A stretch of DNA of 32,023 nt from Candidatus Galloscillospira excrementipullorum. Its GTDB lineage: Bacteria; Bacillota; Clostridia; Oscillospirales; Feifaniaceae. Every line of letters begins with the position of its first letter. The stretch's first letter is position 1. Under the pieces are notes generated by a model. It worked only from the letters and a program-made list of their open reading frames with translations. It had not been told where the DNA came from and did not search any database. A program made the translations under genes and the position numbers. The stretch lies in NCBI GenBank assembly GCA_018714125.1, contig DVNV01000021.1:1-32023 (forward strand), written 5' to 3'. Of the stretch, positions 18,902 through 27,101 are shown piece by piece.

Positions 18902-19681
18902 ATGCGATTCAAACGATCCTGTTCATTGGGTGTGGCTGCGGCCATTGGTATGAGCGTCCTGGCGGGAGCTGCTGCCGCAAAGGAGATGACCACGGGACTT
19001 TCCTTTGACTTCAACCGGAACGACAGTGGATTTACCCCCATTTTTTCCGACTGCCCCAACGAGCACGGTGTGGAGGAGTTTTATGAGTTTCGCCCCGGCG
19101 AATATGAGTTCAATGAGATGGAGACCAAGGTCATTGCCCGGACCGATGAAGCAGGAACGGCGTACCTGATGATCGGCACCGGCTCCGGCTTCGAAGGGGT
19201 AACCTCTTACTATCTGGATGACATCTCCGTCAGATGGGCCGACACAAGCGAGGCTTCCGTCACCCGGGGAGACGCAGTCAAGATGCTATTTGACCATGCC
19301 CATCGGTGGGACGAGATCGTGGGGACTCCCACCTTCACGGATGTGGCTTGGGACGCTCCTTACGCTGAGGCAGTTGCCTGGGCCGGGCAGAACGGCTATC
19401 TGGGCGGCTACGGTAACGGTTTCTTTGGGCCAGAGGATGCCATGACTGTGGAACAGGCTATGGTGATGATCTATCGCCTGTTCGGAAGCCCTAAAGTGAC
19501 CGATGCAGACATTCTGGACCGGTACCCGGACGGCGGCCAAGTCTCTCCCTGGGCGCGGGACGCCGTTGCATTTGCCATTTCCAACAAGCTGCTGGAGCCG
19601 GGTGATGCGATCCAGCCCCAGTCGCCCATTACCATGAAGGCCCTGCGCTATGCCGTCGGTCAGATTGGCATGGCCGACTAA
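18902..19681 (+). CDS. Secreted SLH-domain protein
   Basis: A 259-residue protein with a signal peptide (MRFKRSCSLGVAAAIGMSV, cleavage after the AAAA run). The N-terminal beta-rich domain (about 30-115, SFDFNRNDSGFTPIF ... YYLDDISVRW) looks shortened compared with longer relatives. S-layer-homology repeats occupy about 119-255: FTDVAWDAPYAEAVAWA with GGYGNGFFGP, then DRYPDGGQVSPWARDAVAFA. SLH domains bind secondary cell-wall polymers, so it should sit on the cell surface. ATG 18902 follows AAGGAGG by 7 bases. The longer frame from 18863 lacks a ribosome site. It is 43 bases after the sigma gene and is a plausible target or partner. Confidence 0.85.
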   Translation: MRFKRSCSLGVAAAIGMSVLAGAAAAKEMTTGLSFDFNRNDSGFTPIFSDCPNEHGVEEFYEFRPGEYEFNEMETKVIARTDEAGTAYLMIGTGSGFEGVTSYYLDDISVRWADTSEASVTRGDAVKMLFDHAHRWDEIVGTPTFTDVAWDAPYAEAVAWAGQNGYLGGYGNGFFGPEDAMTVEQAMVMIYRLFGSPKVTDADILDRYPDGGQVSPWARDAVAFAISNKLLEPGDAIQPQSPITMKALRYAVGQIGMAD

Positions 19682-19751
19682 ACACCCAATCACGGTTTCA
19701 AACAAGTATTCTGCCTACGTCTTAAAGTACTACACAGCTATTCCTATAAAA

Positions 19752-20040
19752 TCAGGCATCCCTCTCCGCTTCTTTCGGAAAGGGATGCCTGTCTGTCTCA
19801 AAGTGATTCAACTCGTATGCCAATTCCCATGCCAATTGGAATGCGCAAAGGAAACTGTCCATGGAGCGTTCCTCTGTGATTAGGTTCTGTGCGTCCATGA
19901 TACGCAACACCGGCTTTCTCTCTGGCTTTTCCAATCTCTCAATAAGTTGTTGGTGGCAATCTTCAATTTCCTGCTCAGACTCGGTCATGGGCAGTGGCGT
20001 GTAAAATCTGTAGTAGAATTTTTTTCAGGGCGTTGTTCAT
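19752..20040 (-). pseudogene. Small hypothetical gene with an A7 frameshift
   Basis: AAGGAGG lies 8 bases before ATG 20040, which opens MNNALKK and then an A7 tract that shifts the frame to an early stop. Removing one A gives a continuous product of about 95 residues: MNNALKKFYYRFYTPLP, then TESEQEIEDCHQQLIERLEKPE and a C-terminal SMDSFLCAFQLAWELAYEL. The layout resembles a family of small proteins of unknown function common in accessory regions of gut Clostridia (DUF6809-like; tentative). Only the downstream part from 19988 is open in this sequence. The 3' end runs into a hairpin and may be truncated. Confidence 0.6.
19753..19791. terminator. Hairpin between converging genes
   Basis: The 11-base arms CAGGCATCCCT (19753-19763) and AGGGATGCCTG (19781-19791), with an inner TCCG/CGGA stem, lie after the SLH gene and overlap the last codons of the minus-strand small gene. 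Confidence 0.55.
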
Positions 20041-20262
20041 ATGCTCTACCTCCTTGTAGCAAGACACCATACCACAAGTCGGCGTGAAAAGCCACTGGAA
20101 TATTTCTATTTCAATAAATGCCTTATCATTGGTTTTGCAGACCATACACCGCTGTCCGCAGGTAGAAAACTTACCACTTTTGCGAGAGCCAGTAGTTATC
20201 TGCTCAATAAGAAATTAGGGCCTGCGATGTTCCACAAGCCCTAATCTTTCCCATACACGGCG

Positions 20263-20303
20263 TTAAGCCCCATAGGTTCACATTGTGTACCTATGGGGCT
20301 TAA
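20263..20303. repeat. 15-bp perfect palindrome inside the right repeat
   Basis: Arms 20263-20277 and 20289-20303 are perfectly complementary with an 11-base loop that itself holds CAC/GTG. It forms the inner end of the right boundary repeat; the left copy has lost one arm. Confidence 0.75.
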
Positions 20304-20324
20304 CCCTTGAAGGCGGGGGCTTTT
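20274..20324 (-). repeat. Right inverted repeat bounding the accessory island
   Basis: Read on the minus strand it repeats the left boundary sequence 14107-14154: the 16-base block (20324-20309), CCCATAGGTACA (20297-20286) and TGAACCT (20280-20274). It lies 17 bases from the lexA stop codon. Confidence 0.75.
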
Positions 20325-20341
20325 CAGAAAAAGGCACAATT

Positions 20342-20938
20342 TCACAGATGGTCCCGGAAGACAGCCACCACACGGCCTAAAATGACCAGCTCACGGGTGA
20401 AAATGGGGTCATAGGCATCATTTTCAGGCTGAAGGCGAAAACCGTCTGCTTCGCGGAAAAAACGCTTGACAGTGGCCTCTTCCTCCAGAAGGGCCACCAC
20501 GATGTCGCCATTTTTGGCTTCGGGTGTGCGCTCGACCACGACGAGGTCGCCGTCCAAAATGGCGGCGTTTTGCATGCTGTCCCCCCGGACGCGCAGGGCA
20601 AAGAGCTCCCTGCCGCGCGCAAAGTCTGCATCGACGGGAAGTGTGCCTTCGCGCTGCTCCACGGCCAGAATGGGGGCGCCCGCCGTCACCCGGCCCACGA
20701 CGGGGACGCGCACGGAGGGCCTTGCACGGTCGGGCAGGGAGATGGAGCGCTTTTGGCCGGGGTTGAACTCGATGCGGCCCTCTTCGGCCAGTTGGCGCAG
20801 GTGCCCGAAGGCGGAAGAGGGGGATTTGAGGCTGACCCCAAGGCAGATTTCGCGCACCGACGGCGCATAGCCGTGAAGGTCCAGATATTCACAGACAAAG
20901 TCATACACCCGCTGCCTGGTTTGTTCTCCTTTGCCCAC
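20342..20938 (-). CDS. lexA: LexA SOS repressor
   Basis: A 198-residue protein. The N-terminal winged helix (about 8-60, YAPSVREICLGVSLKSPSSAFGHL) is followed by the cleavage site TAGAP (Ala86-Gly87). The S24 peptidase domain has catalytic Ser121 in GDSM and Lys158 in ATVKRF. It represses DNA-damage genes until RecA triggers self-cleavage. GTG 20938 is chosen because GGAGGT (20950-20945) stands 6 bases upstream; the frame is also open to TTG 20956. A -10-like TATACT (20974-20969) lies upstream; no clear LexA operator was found there. Confidence 0.93.
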   Translation of the reverse strand: MGKGEQTRQRVYDFVCEYLDLHGYAPSVREICLGVSLKSPSSAFGHLRQLAEEGRIEFNPGQKRSISLPDRARPSVRVPVVGRVTAGAPILAVEQREGTLPVDADFARGRELFALRVRGDSMQNAAILDGDLVVVERTPEAKNGDIVVALLEEEATVKRFFREADGFRLQPENDAYDPIFTRELVILGRVVAVFRDHL

Positions 20939-21051
20939 CGTGCCACCTCCGAACAAGGTTTTTTTTTCAGTATAGCACAGAGGAAGGCAAAAAGAAAGAA
21001 CAAATTTTTGAAAATCCTGTGTCGGGGGATTTTGCGGCGTGAAGGGAGGGG

Positions 21052-22293
21052 TCAGTGCTTGCCGGCGCCCGGACGCACGGCGCGGGGGTTGTAGTTTTTG
21101 CGCAGCGAGGAGTTTGCCGCAAGGGCCAGCGACGCCATGGCAAGGCAGATAAACCCGAGATAGATGGGCCAGACGATGTCATAGGAGCCCGACATGTCAT
21201 ACAGGGCGCCGGTGATGGAGGGGCCAAAGCTCGAAAAGATGCCCGAGAGCATGGAGGAGATGCTGTAGATGGCCGAAAACTCCCTGGCGCCAAAGTTTTC
21301 AATGACCAAAAAGGAGGCGGGGACGGTGCCGATGGAGTAGCCAAAGCCAAAACAGACGGCAAAGACAAAGGGCATGATGGCAGAGCCCCGGCACAGCATG
21401 ATGGAGACCAGGGAGGCCACCATGCAAAGGCCGGACAGGATGGCGGCCCTTGCCGCGCCGACGCGGTCAAACACGGCGCCCAGCGCGATTTTGGCAAAAA
21501 TCATGACCACCATGACAACGCTGGACACGGCGGAGGCCGTGGCGGCCGAATAGCCGGTGTCGGTGAGGCAGGAAATTACATGGGGGTTGGTGCCCATGGT
21601 GGTGGCGCCGAAAACGGCGATGCCAAAGGCGGTCATGTAAAACTCGGGGGATTTGAGCGCCTGCTTTTTGGAGATGCCCACAGGCTCAAGGGGCTTTGCG
21701 TCCGGCGAGGTGCCGGAGTGGTTGTCAAGCGGGGTGAGGCCCATGTCGGAGGGCTTTTCGCGCAGCAGCACAAACACCGAGACAAAGAGCACCGCAAAGC
21801 CGGTCACGGCCAGCAGGCGGTAGCCCCAGCGCCAGCCGACATTCTGCACCACGCTCGAGAGGATGGGCGTCATGATGGCGGCCGTCACGCCCGAGCCCGA
21901 ATAGGCAAGCCCCATGGCAAGGCCCTTTTTGTCCACAAACCAGTTGCTGACCAGCGAGGCGATGGTCACGGTCAAGATGGGGGTCGACAGGAGGCCGTAA
22001 AGGACGGCCAGAGCGTAAAAGTGCCACAGCTTTGTGGCAAAGGAATAGCCCAAAACGCAAGAGCACACCACAAAAATGGAGACGCGCGAAAAGGGCAGCA
22101 TGGGGTATTTCTGATAGAGGTTTCCGTAGACCACCTGCATGAACATGCCGACGAAAGAGGCAATGGAGGCATAGAGCGTGAAGGCGCCGCGCGTAAAGCC
22201 GAGGTCTTCACAGACGGGCTTGATGAAAATGCCGTTGCAGTTGACAAACAGGCCGATGCTGGTGCCCATCATGAGAGCGCAGCCGAGAACCAC
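21052..22293 (-). CDS. MFS transporter, OFA-like; 5' end out of frame
   Basis: The open frame encodes 413 residues beginning inside the first membrane segment (MVLGCALMMGTSIG). Compared with its neighbours it lacks the FYGW start. Upstream, ATG 22354 (AAAGG 9 bases before) reads MQEKLSPP. If the C8 tract (plus-strand G8, 22331-22338) had one base fewer, it would continue GRPKLFYGWIVVLGCAL into this frame. So the full gene spans 21052-22354 and is frameshifted, by phase variation, mutation or sequencing error. It keeps the interdomain FAKIALGAVFDRVG motif. Substrate unknown. Confidence 0.8.
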   Translation of the reverse strand: MVLGCALMMGTSIGLFVNCNGIFIKPVCEDLGFTRGAFTLYASIASFVGMFMQVVYGNLYQKYPMLPFSRVSIFVVCSCVLGYSFATKLWHFYALAVLYGLLSTPILTVTIASLVSNWFVDKKGLAMGLAYSGSGVTAAIMTPILSSVVQNVGWRWGYRLLAVTGFAVLFVSVFVLLREKPSDMGLTPLDNHSGTSPDAKPLEPVGISKKQALKSPEFYMTAFGIAVFGATTMGTNPHVISCLTDTGYSAATASAVSSVVMVVMIFAKIALGAVFDRVGAARAAILSGLCMVASLVSIMLCRGSAIMPFVFAVCFGFGYSIGTVPASFLVIENFGAREFSAIYSISSMLSGIFSSFGPSITGALYDMSGSYDIVWPIYLGFICLAMASLALAANSSLRKNYNPRAVRPGAGKH

Positions 22294-22330
22294 AATCCAG
22301 CCGTAAAAGAGCTTGGGACGCCCCGTTGCC

Positions 22331-22338
22331 GGGGGGGG
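22331..22338 (-). other. C8 homopolymer at the frameshift of the MFS gene
   Basis: Eight consecutive C (minus strand) in codons 6-8 of the MFS gene. Seven would restore the frame. Such tracts are typical sites of slipped-strand variation and of sequencing error. Confidence 0.7.
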
Positions 22339-22395
22339 AGAGCTTTTCTTGCATGGGGTTCAGCCTTTCTTTTTTTATTTTTGTTCGCAAAAAAA

Positions 22396-22425
22396 AGTAT
22401 ATCATGGCGGCAAACGGCAGCACAA
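22396..22425 (-). promoter_or_regulatory. Promoter of the frameshifted MFS gene
   Basis: TTGTGC (22425-22420), 18 bases, TATACT (22401-22396) on the minus strand. The same gaTATACT with an 18-base spacer recurs before the next MFS gene. Confidence 0.5.
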
Positions 22426-22490
22426 GAGGGTTTGAGAACTATACGCAAAGATAAAACAGAAAGGCCGGGCGCCGGCCCGAAAGGGCAGGC

Positions 22491-22528
22491 AAAAAAGGGC
22501 AGCCTTCCCATCGGGAAAGCTGCCCTTT
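22491..22528 (-). terminator. Intrinsic terminator of the MFS gene at 22559
   Basis: The arms AAAGGGCAGC and GCTGCCCTTT (22494-22528), with an inner CTTCCC/GGGAAAG stem, are followed on the minus strand by a T6 run. Confidence 0.8.
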
Positions 22529-22558
22529 CAAGAAAAAGCAAGGCGGGAAAAAATATTT

Positions 22559-23836
22559 TTAATAGCGGCTGTAGCCCTTTTGACGGCTGATTTTGGCGGC
22601 TGCCGTCAGCGAGACCGTGGCGGCCACCGACACAACAATGTAGATGTTCCAGACATTCACATAGCTGCCAAAGAAGTCATACAGCGTGCCCGACAGCGAG
22701 GGGGCGTAGGAGTTGCCCAGGCTGGAAATCATGCTGGCAAGGCTGTAGATGGCGGCAAATTCACGGGTGCCGAAGTTTTGGCCGATGAGGTAGGAGTAGG
22801 GCACCGTGAGGGTCGAGTAGCCAAAGCCAAAGCACAGCGAGAAGACATAGGGCATGAAGGAGCCGACGCCGGCAAAGCGCAGGGCCACCACCGACGCCAG
22901 CATGCAGATGCCGGTGAGAACGGCCGACGGGACGGGGCCGATTTTGTCAAACACGGCGCCCAGCAGGATTTTGGCAAAAATCATGACCGTCATGACAAGG
23001 CTCATGGCGGTGGAGGCCGTGAGCTCGGAATAGCCGATGTCGGTCAGATAGGCAATCACATGGCCCGACATGCCCATGCCGGCCGTTCCCAGGCACAGCA
23101 TGCCCAGAATCTGGAGGTAGAAGGCAGGGGTTTTGACGGCCTGCCTGCGGGTGATGCCGGTCTGCTGCAGCACGGGGATGTGCGGGGTGTTTTCGCCAGC
23201 CCCTTCCCCGGGCTTGACGCCGTAGGGCAAAAGGCCCTTTTCGGCCGGGGAAACGCGGATGAGCAGCACGGCCGGCACCAGCAGGCAGAGCGACACCAGG
23301 CTCATGGTGCGGTATCCCATGCGCCAGCCGAAGTCGGCCACGATGGTGGAGAGCACCGGCGTCATGACGGCGGCCGAAACGCCCGAGCCCGCAAAGGCCA
23401 GCCCGGTGGCCAGGCCGCGCTTTTCCACAAACCAGTTGTTGATGAGCGTGGTGATGGAGATGCCGGCCAGCGTCATGGAGCCGGTACCGTAGAAAGCGGC
23501 CAGCGCGTAGAAGTGCCACAGCTTGGTGGACAGCGAATAGCCGTAAAACGCGCCGCAGCAAATGACCATGCCAAGCGCAATGAATTTGCGGATGTGCTGC
23601 GGATACCGGCGGTAGAGCTCGCCGTAGGCCAGCATGGCGAACATGCCCACAAAGCCGCCGATGGTGGAATAGAGCGTAAAGGGCCCCCGGTCAAAGCCCA
23701 GCTCCTCGCACACCGGCTTGACGAAAATGCCAAGGCAGTTGACGAAAATGCCGGTGCCGGCCGCCACCAGCAGCGTACAGCAAAACACAATGACCCAGCC
23801 GTAAAAGAATTTCTTTTTGGTTTTCGTTTGTTGCAT
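22559..23836 (-). CDS. MFS transporter, OFA-like
   Basis: A 425-residue, 12-segment carrier starting MQQTKTKKKFFYGWVIVFCC. It is closely similar throughout to the product of 24002-25288 (shared GTGIFVNC, GIFVKPVCE, FGFGYSTLTVPYSYLIGQNF), pointing to tandem duplication. The motif-A-like KILLGAVFDKIG lies between segments eight and nine. The family exports or exchanges organic anions; the substrate is unknown. It has its own promoter and terminator, so it is probably monocistronic. Confidence 0.9.
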   Translation of the reverse strand: MQQTKTKKKFFYGWVIVFCCTLLVAAGTGIFVNCLGIFVKPVCEELGFDRGPFTLYSTIGGFVGMFAMLAYGELYRRYPQHIRKFIALGMVICCGAFYGYSLSTKLWHFYALAAFYGTGSMTLAGISITTLINNWFVEKRGLATGLAFAGSGVSAAVMTPVLSTIVADFGWRMGYRTMSLVSLCLLVPAVLLIRVSPAEKGLLPYGVKPGEGAGENTPHIPVLQQTGITRRQAVKTPAFYLQILGMLCLGTAGMGMSGHVIAYLTDIGYSELTASTAMSLVMTVMIFAKILLGAVFDKIGPVPSAVLTGICMLASVVALRFAGVGSFMPYVFSLCFGFGYSTLTVPYSYLIGQNFGTREFAAIYSLASMISSLGNSYAPSLSGTLYDFFGSYVNVWNIYIVVSVAATVSLTAAAKISRQKGYSRY

Positions 23837-23878
23837 GGTTGTTTCTGCCTTTCCTTTTTAAAATGAGCCGCAAAAAAT

Positions 23879-23908
23879 AGTATATCATAAAGGGCAGGCT
23901 TCAAACAA
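23879..23908 (-). promoter_or_regulatory. Promoter of the MFS gene at 22559
   Basis: TTGTTT (23908-23903), 18 bases, TATACT (23884-23879) on the minus strand. Confidence 0.5.
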
Positions 23909-23944
23909 GCTCTTGTTTTTTGACTTTTTTGTGAAGAAAGAAAA

Positions 23945-23982
23945 AGAAAGCGGAGCCCGGCGCCGCAAGGCGCACGGACCCC
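23945..23982 (-). terminator. Probable terminator of the MFS gene at 24002
   Basis: A GC-rich stem around GCGCC-TTGC-GGCGC, imperfect further out, is followed on the minus strand by a pyrimidine run CTTTCTTTTTCTTTC. Confidence 0.5.
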
Positions 23983-24001
23983 GCCCGAAAGGGAAAAAGA
24001 A

Positions 24002-25288
24002 TCAGCGATACTGGTAGCCCCTGTCCTGCGCCGTCTTGGAGGCCAGGAACAAAAAGGTAAGCGCCAGGCAGGCCAGCACGAAATAAATCGTCCAAACCGG
24101 GTAGTAGGAGCCAAGCCTGTCATACAGCATACCGGTGAGAGTGGCCGCAATTCCGCCGCCCAGGCTTCCCAGGGTGCAGATCAGCGAATAGATGGAGGAG
24201 AATTCGCGGGTGCCGAAGTTTTGGCCGATCAGATAGGAATAGGGCACGGTCAGCGTGGAGTAGCCAAAGCCAAAGCACACGGAGAAGACATAGGGCATAA
24301 AGGCGCCTGCGCCGGCAAAGCGGATGGACAGCGTGGAGGCAATCATGCAAAGGCCGGTCAGAATGGCAGAGCGCACACTGCCGATTTTGTCGAACACGGC
24401 GCCCAGCAGGATCTTTGCGCCGATCATGATGGTCATGACAAGGCTCATGGCGGTCGAGGCCGTGAGCGGAGAATAGCCGATGTCGGTAAAATAGGAGATG
24501 GCGTGGTTGGAGATGCCCATGCCGGCCAGGCTCAGACAGAAGATGCCGATGGACTGGAAATAAAACGAGCTGGTCTTGACGGCCTGCGCGCGGGTGAGGC
24601 CGGTCTGCTCAATCACGGGGATCGACCGCTTGTCCTCCTCCGAGGGATGGGGCGTTACGCCATAGGGCAAAAGGCCCTTGTCAGACGGTTCAAGACGGAT
24701 GAGCAGCATGGCCGGGATCAAAATGATAAAGCTGACCAGGCTCATGGTGCGGTAGCCCATGCGCCAGCCGTAGTCGGTGACAACGGTGGTGAGCACCGGC
24801 GTCATGATGGCGGCCGAAACGCCCGAGCCGGCAAAGGCCAGGCCTGTGGCCAGCCCGCGCTTGTCGACAAACCAGTTGTTGACAAGGGTGGTCACCGAGA
24901 TGCCGGCCAGCGTGGTGGCCACGCAGCCGTAAATGGCTGACAGCGTGTAAAAGTGCCACAGCTTGCTCGACAGGGAATAGCCGAAAAAGACCAGGCAGCC
25001 GGTCAGCCCGCCGATCGCGATATACAGTCGGATGCGCCGTGGTTTTTTGCGGTAGAGCTCGCCGAACACCAGCATGGCCAGCATGCTCAGGACGCTGGTG
25101 ATGGTAGTGTAGAGCGTGAAGGTCCCTCTTTCAAAGCCCAGGTCTTCGCAGACCGGCTTGACAAAGATGCCGACGCAGTTGACAAAGATACCGGTGCCCA
25201 CGGCCATGAGCAGCGTGCAGCACAGCACGATAATCCAGCCGTAGAAAAATTTTTTGGGCGCCTTTTTGGGGGTTGCGGTTTGCTGCAT
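24002..25288 (-). CDS. MFS transporter, OFA-like (tandem paralogue)
   Basis: A 428-residue, 12-segment carrier, beginning MQQTATPKKAPKKFFYGWII. GGGAGG lies 6 bases before ATG 25288. Its interdomain loop (about 195-225) carries a charged PSEEDKRSIPVIEQTG segment, the region most different from its paralogue at 22559. It lies 367 bases downstream of the kynureninase gene and has its own candidate promoter, so co-transcription is uncertain. Confidence 0.9.
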   Translation of the reverse strand: MQQTATPKKAPKKFFYGWIIVLCCTLLMAVGTGIFVNCVGIFVKPVCEDLGFERGTFTLYTTITSVLSMLAMLVFGELYRKKPRRIRLYIAIGGLTGCLVFFGYSLSSKLWHFYTLSAIYGCVATTLAGISVTTLVNNWFVDKRGLATGLAFAGSGVSAAIMTPVLTTVVTDYGWRMGYRTMSLVSFIILIPAMLLIRLEPSDKGLLPYGVTPHPSEEDKRSIPVIEQTGLTRAQAVKTSSFYFQSIGIFCLSLAGMGISNHAISYFTDIGYSPLTASTAMSLVMTIMIGAKILLGAVFDKIGSVRSAILTGLCMIASTLSIRFAGAGAFMPYVFSVCFGFGYSTLTVPYSYLIGQNFGTREFSSIYSLICTLGSLGGGIAATLTGMLYDRLGSYYPVWTIYFVLACLALTFLFLASKTAQDRGYQYR

Positions 25289-25655
25289 GAGAATCCTCCC
25301 TTTTTTAATTGCGAAGGGAGAAAACGCCGAGAGTCTCCCTCCGAAAAGATAAAGAACAATGCCATTTTAGCAGAAAGCGTCTTAAAAATAAATGGAAACT
25401 GCCTTAAATTTTTATTTTTAGGGAAATTGCCGAAAAGCGGGGGCCTTCCTCCCCCGGGATTTGACACGGGACAGACTGTTGCTCTCAAGGCTCTTTTTTG
25501 CGTTTGGAAGCCTGCCAAGCGCGGCTTTATGCAGGGCTGCAAGGGCCTCTGCCGGCGCCCGGACGGCAGGGGCCTTGCCGCGCGGGGGCCGATCGAAGCC
25601 GCCGCCGCAAAGGCCGGGGGCCCTAAAAAGCCCCCGGCCTTTGCAAAGGGTGTTG
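25289..25655. other. Intergenic region: MFS promoter and kynureninase 3' hairpins
   Basis: It contains the MFS promoter TTTATT (25392-25387), 17 bases, TAAAAT (25369-25364), and a GC-rich stem near 25540-25575. A 15-bp perfect hairpin (25607-25621 with 25630-25644, loop of 8) comes right after the kynureninase stop. The hairpin has no U-tract on the minus strand. No gene seen. Confidence 0.55.
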
Positions 25656-26945
25656 TCAGGCAATGCTGCCAATTTTGTTTTCGTACTGTTCGTATTCACG
25701 CGTCTCCATGATGCGGATGATGCGCTCCACCATCTCGTAGATGTCCTCATACGAGGTATAGAAGGCGATGGGCGCCAGGCGGATGACGTTGGGGAAGCGG
25801 AAGTCGGGCACGATGCCGTTGTGCTTGATGGCCTCGTTGATGCGGATGGCATCGTCGTGCTCCAGCGCCACATGGCCGCCGCGCTTGGCGTCGTCCCTGG
25901 GGTTGCCCACCGAAAAGCCGTATTTGGTCAGCTTCTCGTCAATCAGATACATCAGGTAGGCCGTGAGGTTGAGCGACTTCTCACGCACGGTCTGGATGTC
26001 GGTCTCCCCATACAGCTTCAGGCTGCCGAAGATGGGCGCCATCGACAAAATGGGCTGCGTTCCGGTCTGCCAGCCCGAGGCGCGCAGCTCGTGCTCAAAC
26101 TCAAGGCGCAGCTCAAACTTGGTGTCGGCGCGGTTGCCGTGCCAGCCCGAGAGGCCCGGCTCGCAGGCAAAGTGCCTGCGGTTGATGTAAAGGCCCGCCA
26201 CCGTGCCGGGGCCGCCGTTCATGTACTTGTAATTGCACCACACGGCAAAGTCGGGGTCGATTTTCTTGAAGTCGTGCGGCACCGAGCCGATGGAGTGGCA
26301 CAGGTCAAAGCCAATCACAATGCCGCGCTCACGCGCAGCCTTGGCAATTTTTTCCATATCGACGAGCTGTGCGCTGCGGTAGAGCACGCTGGGCAGCAGC
26401 GCCAGGCAGACGTCGTCGGTAAAGGCGGCGATGACGTCGTCCTCGTTGATGAGCTTTCCGTCGCGGCTTTTGACGAACTTGAGGCACTGCTCGGGGTCGT
26501 AGCCGTGCAGGCGAATCTGGCTTTTGACGGCATAGTGGTCGGTGGGAAAGTTGAGATCGTCCATGACGATTTTGTTGCGCTCCGGCGTGGGATGATAGAA
26601 GGTGGCCACCGCCTGATGGATGTTCATGGTGGTGTTGGTGGACACCGTGACCTCATCGGCGTCGGCCCCGATGAGCTTTGCCAGGCCGGCACCCAGCGTA
26701 TCCTGATAGTCGAAGTAGGCAGTGCCGTCGGCACAGGGAGCCGACCACAGGCCGATGCCTTCGTTTTTCCAGGTCTCCAGAGCTTCAAGGACGTATTGTT
26801 CGGCGTCCTTGCTGCACAGGCCAAGGGAATTGCCGTCCATGTAAATGAGGCCCTCTTTTACATAGAATCTCTCTTTGAAATGACGCATGGGATCGGCGCT
26901 GTCGAGGGAGCGGGCAAATTCGCGGGTGGGTTCAAAGTGTCTCAT
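25656..26945 (-). CDS. kynU: Kynureninase
   Basis: A 429-residue fold-type I PLP enzyme. It hydrolyses kynurenine to anthranilate plus alanine (or the 3-hydroxy forms). MDGNSLGL is at 36-43, FDLCHSIGS (Asp214, His217) is at 213-221, and the PLP lysine is Lys240 in NYKYMNGGPG. WHGN and the substrate-site region follow. The length matches bacterial kynureninases. ATG 26945 is fixed by AAAGGAG 8 bases upstream; the frame extends to 27038 without a ribosome site. No tryptophan dioxygenase, formamidase or other pathway gene is in the window, so it probably acts on imported kynurenine. MFS genes flank it on both sides. Confidence 0.93.
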   Translation of the reverse strand: MRHFEPTREFARSLDSADPMRHFKERFYVKEGLIYMDGNSLGLCSKDAEQYVLEALETWKNEGIGLWSAPCADGTAYFDYQDTLGAGLAKLIGADADEVTVSTNTTMNIHQAVATFYHPTPERNKIVMDDLNFPTDHYAVKSQIRLHGYDPEQCLKFVKSRDGKLINEDDVIAAFTDDVCLALLPSVLYRSAQLVDMEKIAKAARERGIVIGFDLCHSIGSVPHDFKKIDPDFAVWCNYKYMNGGPGTVAGLYINRRHFACEPGLSGWHGNRADTKFELRLEFEHELRASGWQTGTQPILSMAPIFGSLKLYGETDIQTVREKSLNLTAYLMYLIDEKLTKYGFSVGNPRDDAKRGGHVALEHDDAIRINEAIKHNGIVPDFRFPNVIRLAPIAFYTSYEDIYEMVERIIRIMETREYEQYENKIGSIA

Positions 26946-27101
26946 GGCAAAATCTCCTTTCGTGTATTGGGAAAAAGACTGTGCCGTACCGCAGGGGGCG
27001 CCTACGAAAGGCGGACCGATGCCCCGTGCCTGCCGCACAGGCCGTGCAGGGCAGGGCTCCAGCCGGCAAGGCCGGCAAAAAGGGAGCCTGCCCGGGGAAA
27101 T

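Larger units (their letters stand above)
20041..20341. other. Gene-free right margin of the island
   Basis: This stretch contains the upstream region of the small gene, an 8-bp stem ATTAGGGC/GCCCTAAT (20214-20221, 20238-20245), the right inverted repeat and the lexA 3' flank. A 67-codon plus frame from 20041 lacks a ribosome site and is not supported. Confidence 0.5.

Noticed and set aside
20041-20244. 67-codon plus frame near the right island margin
   Set aside because: No ribosome site; it begins within the ribosome-site region of the minus-strand small gene and resembles nothing known.
14155-20262. Integrated conjugative element or prophage
   Set aside because: No integrase, relaxase, replication, phage or transfer gene is seen; only cargo and remnants.
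20939-21010. LexA operator upstream of lexA
   Set aside because: Only a GAAC half-site is present near 20998; no paired GTTC at the expected spacing.
21055-22590. Plus-strand open frame of 511 codons opposite an MFS gene
   Set aside because: Gly/His/Asp-rich antisense shadow with no recognisable domain. Similar frames opposite the other MFS genes were rejected for the same reason.
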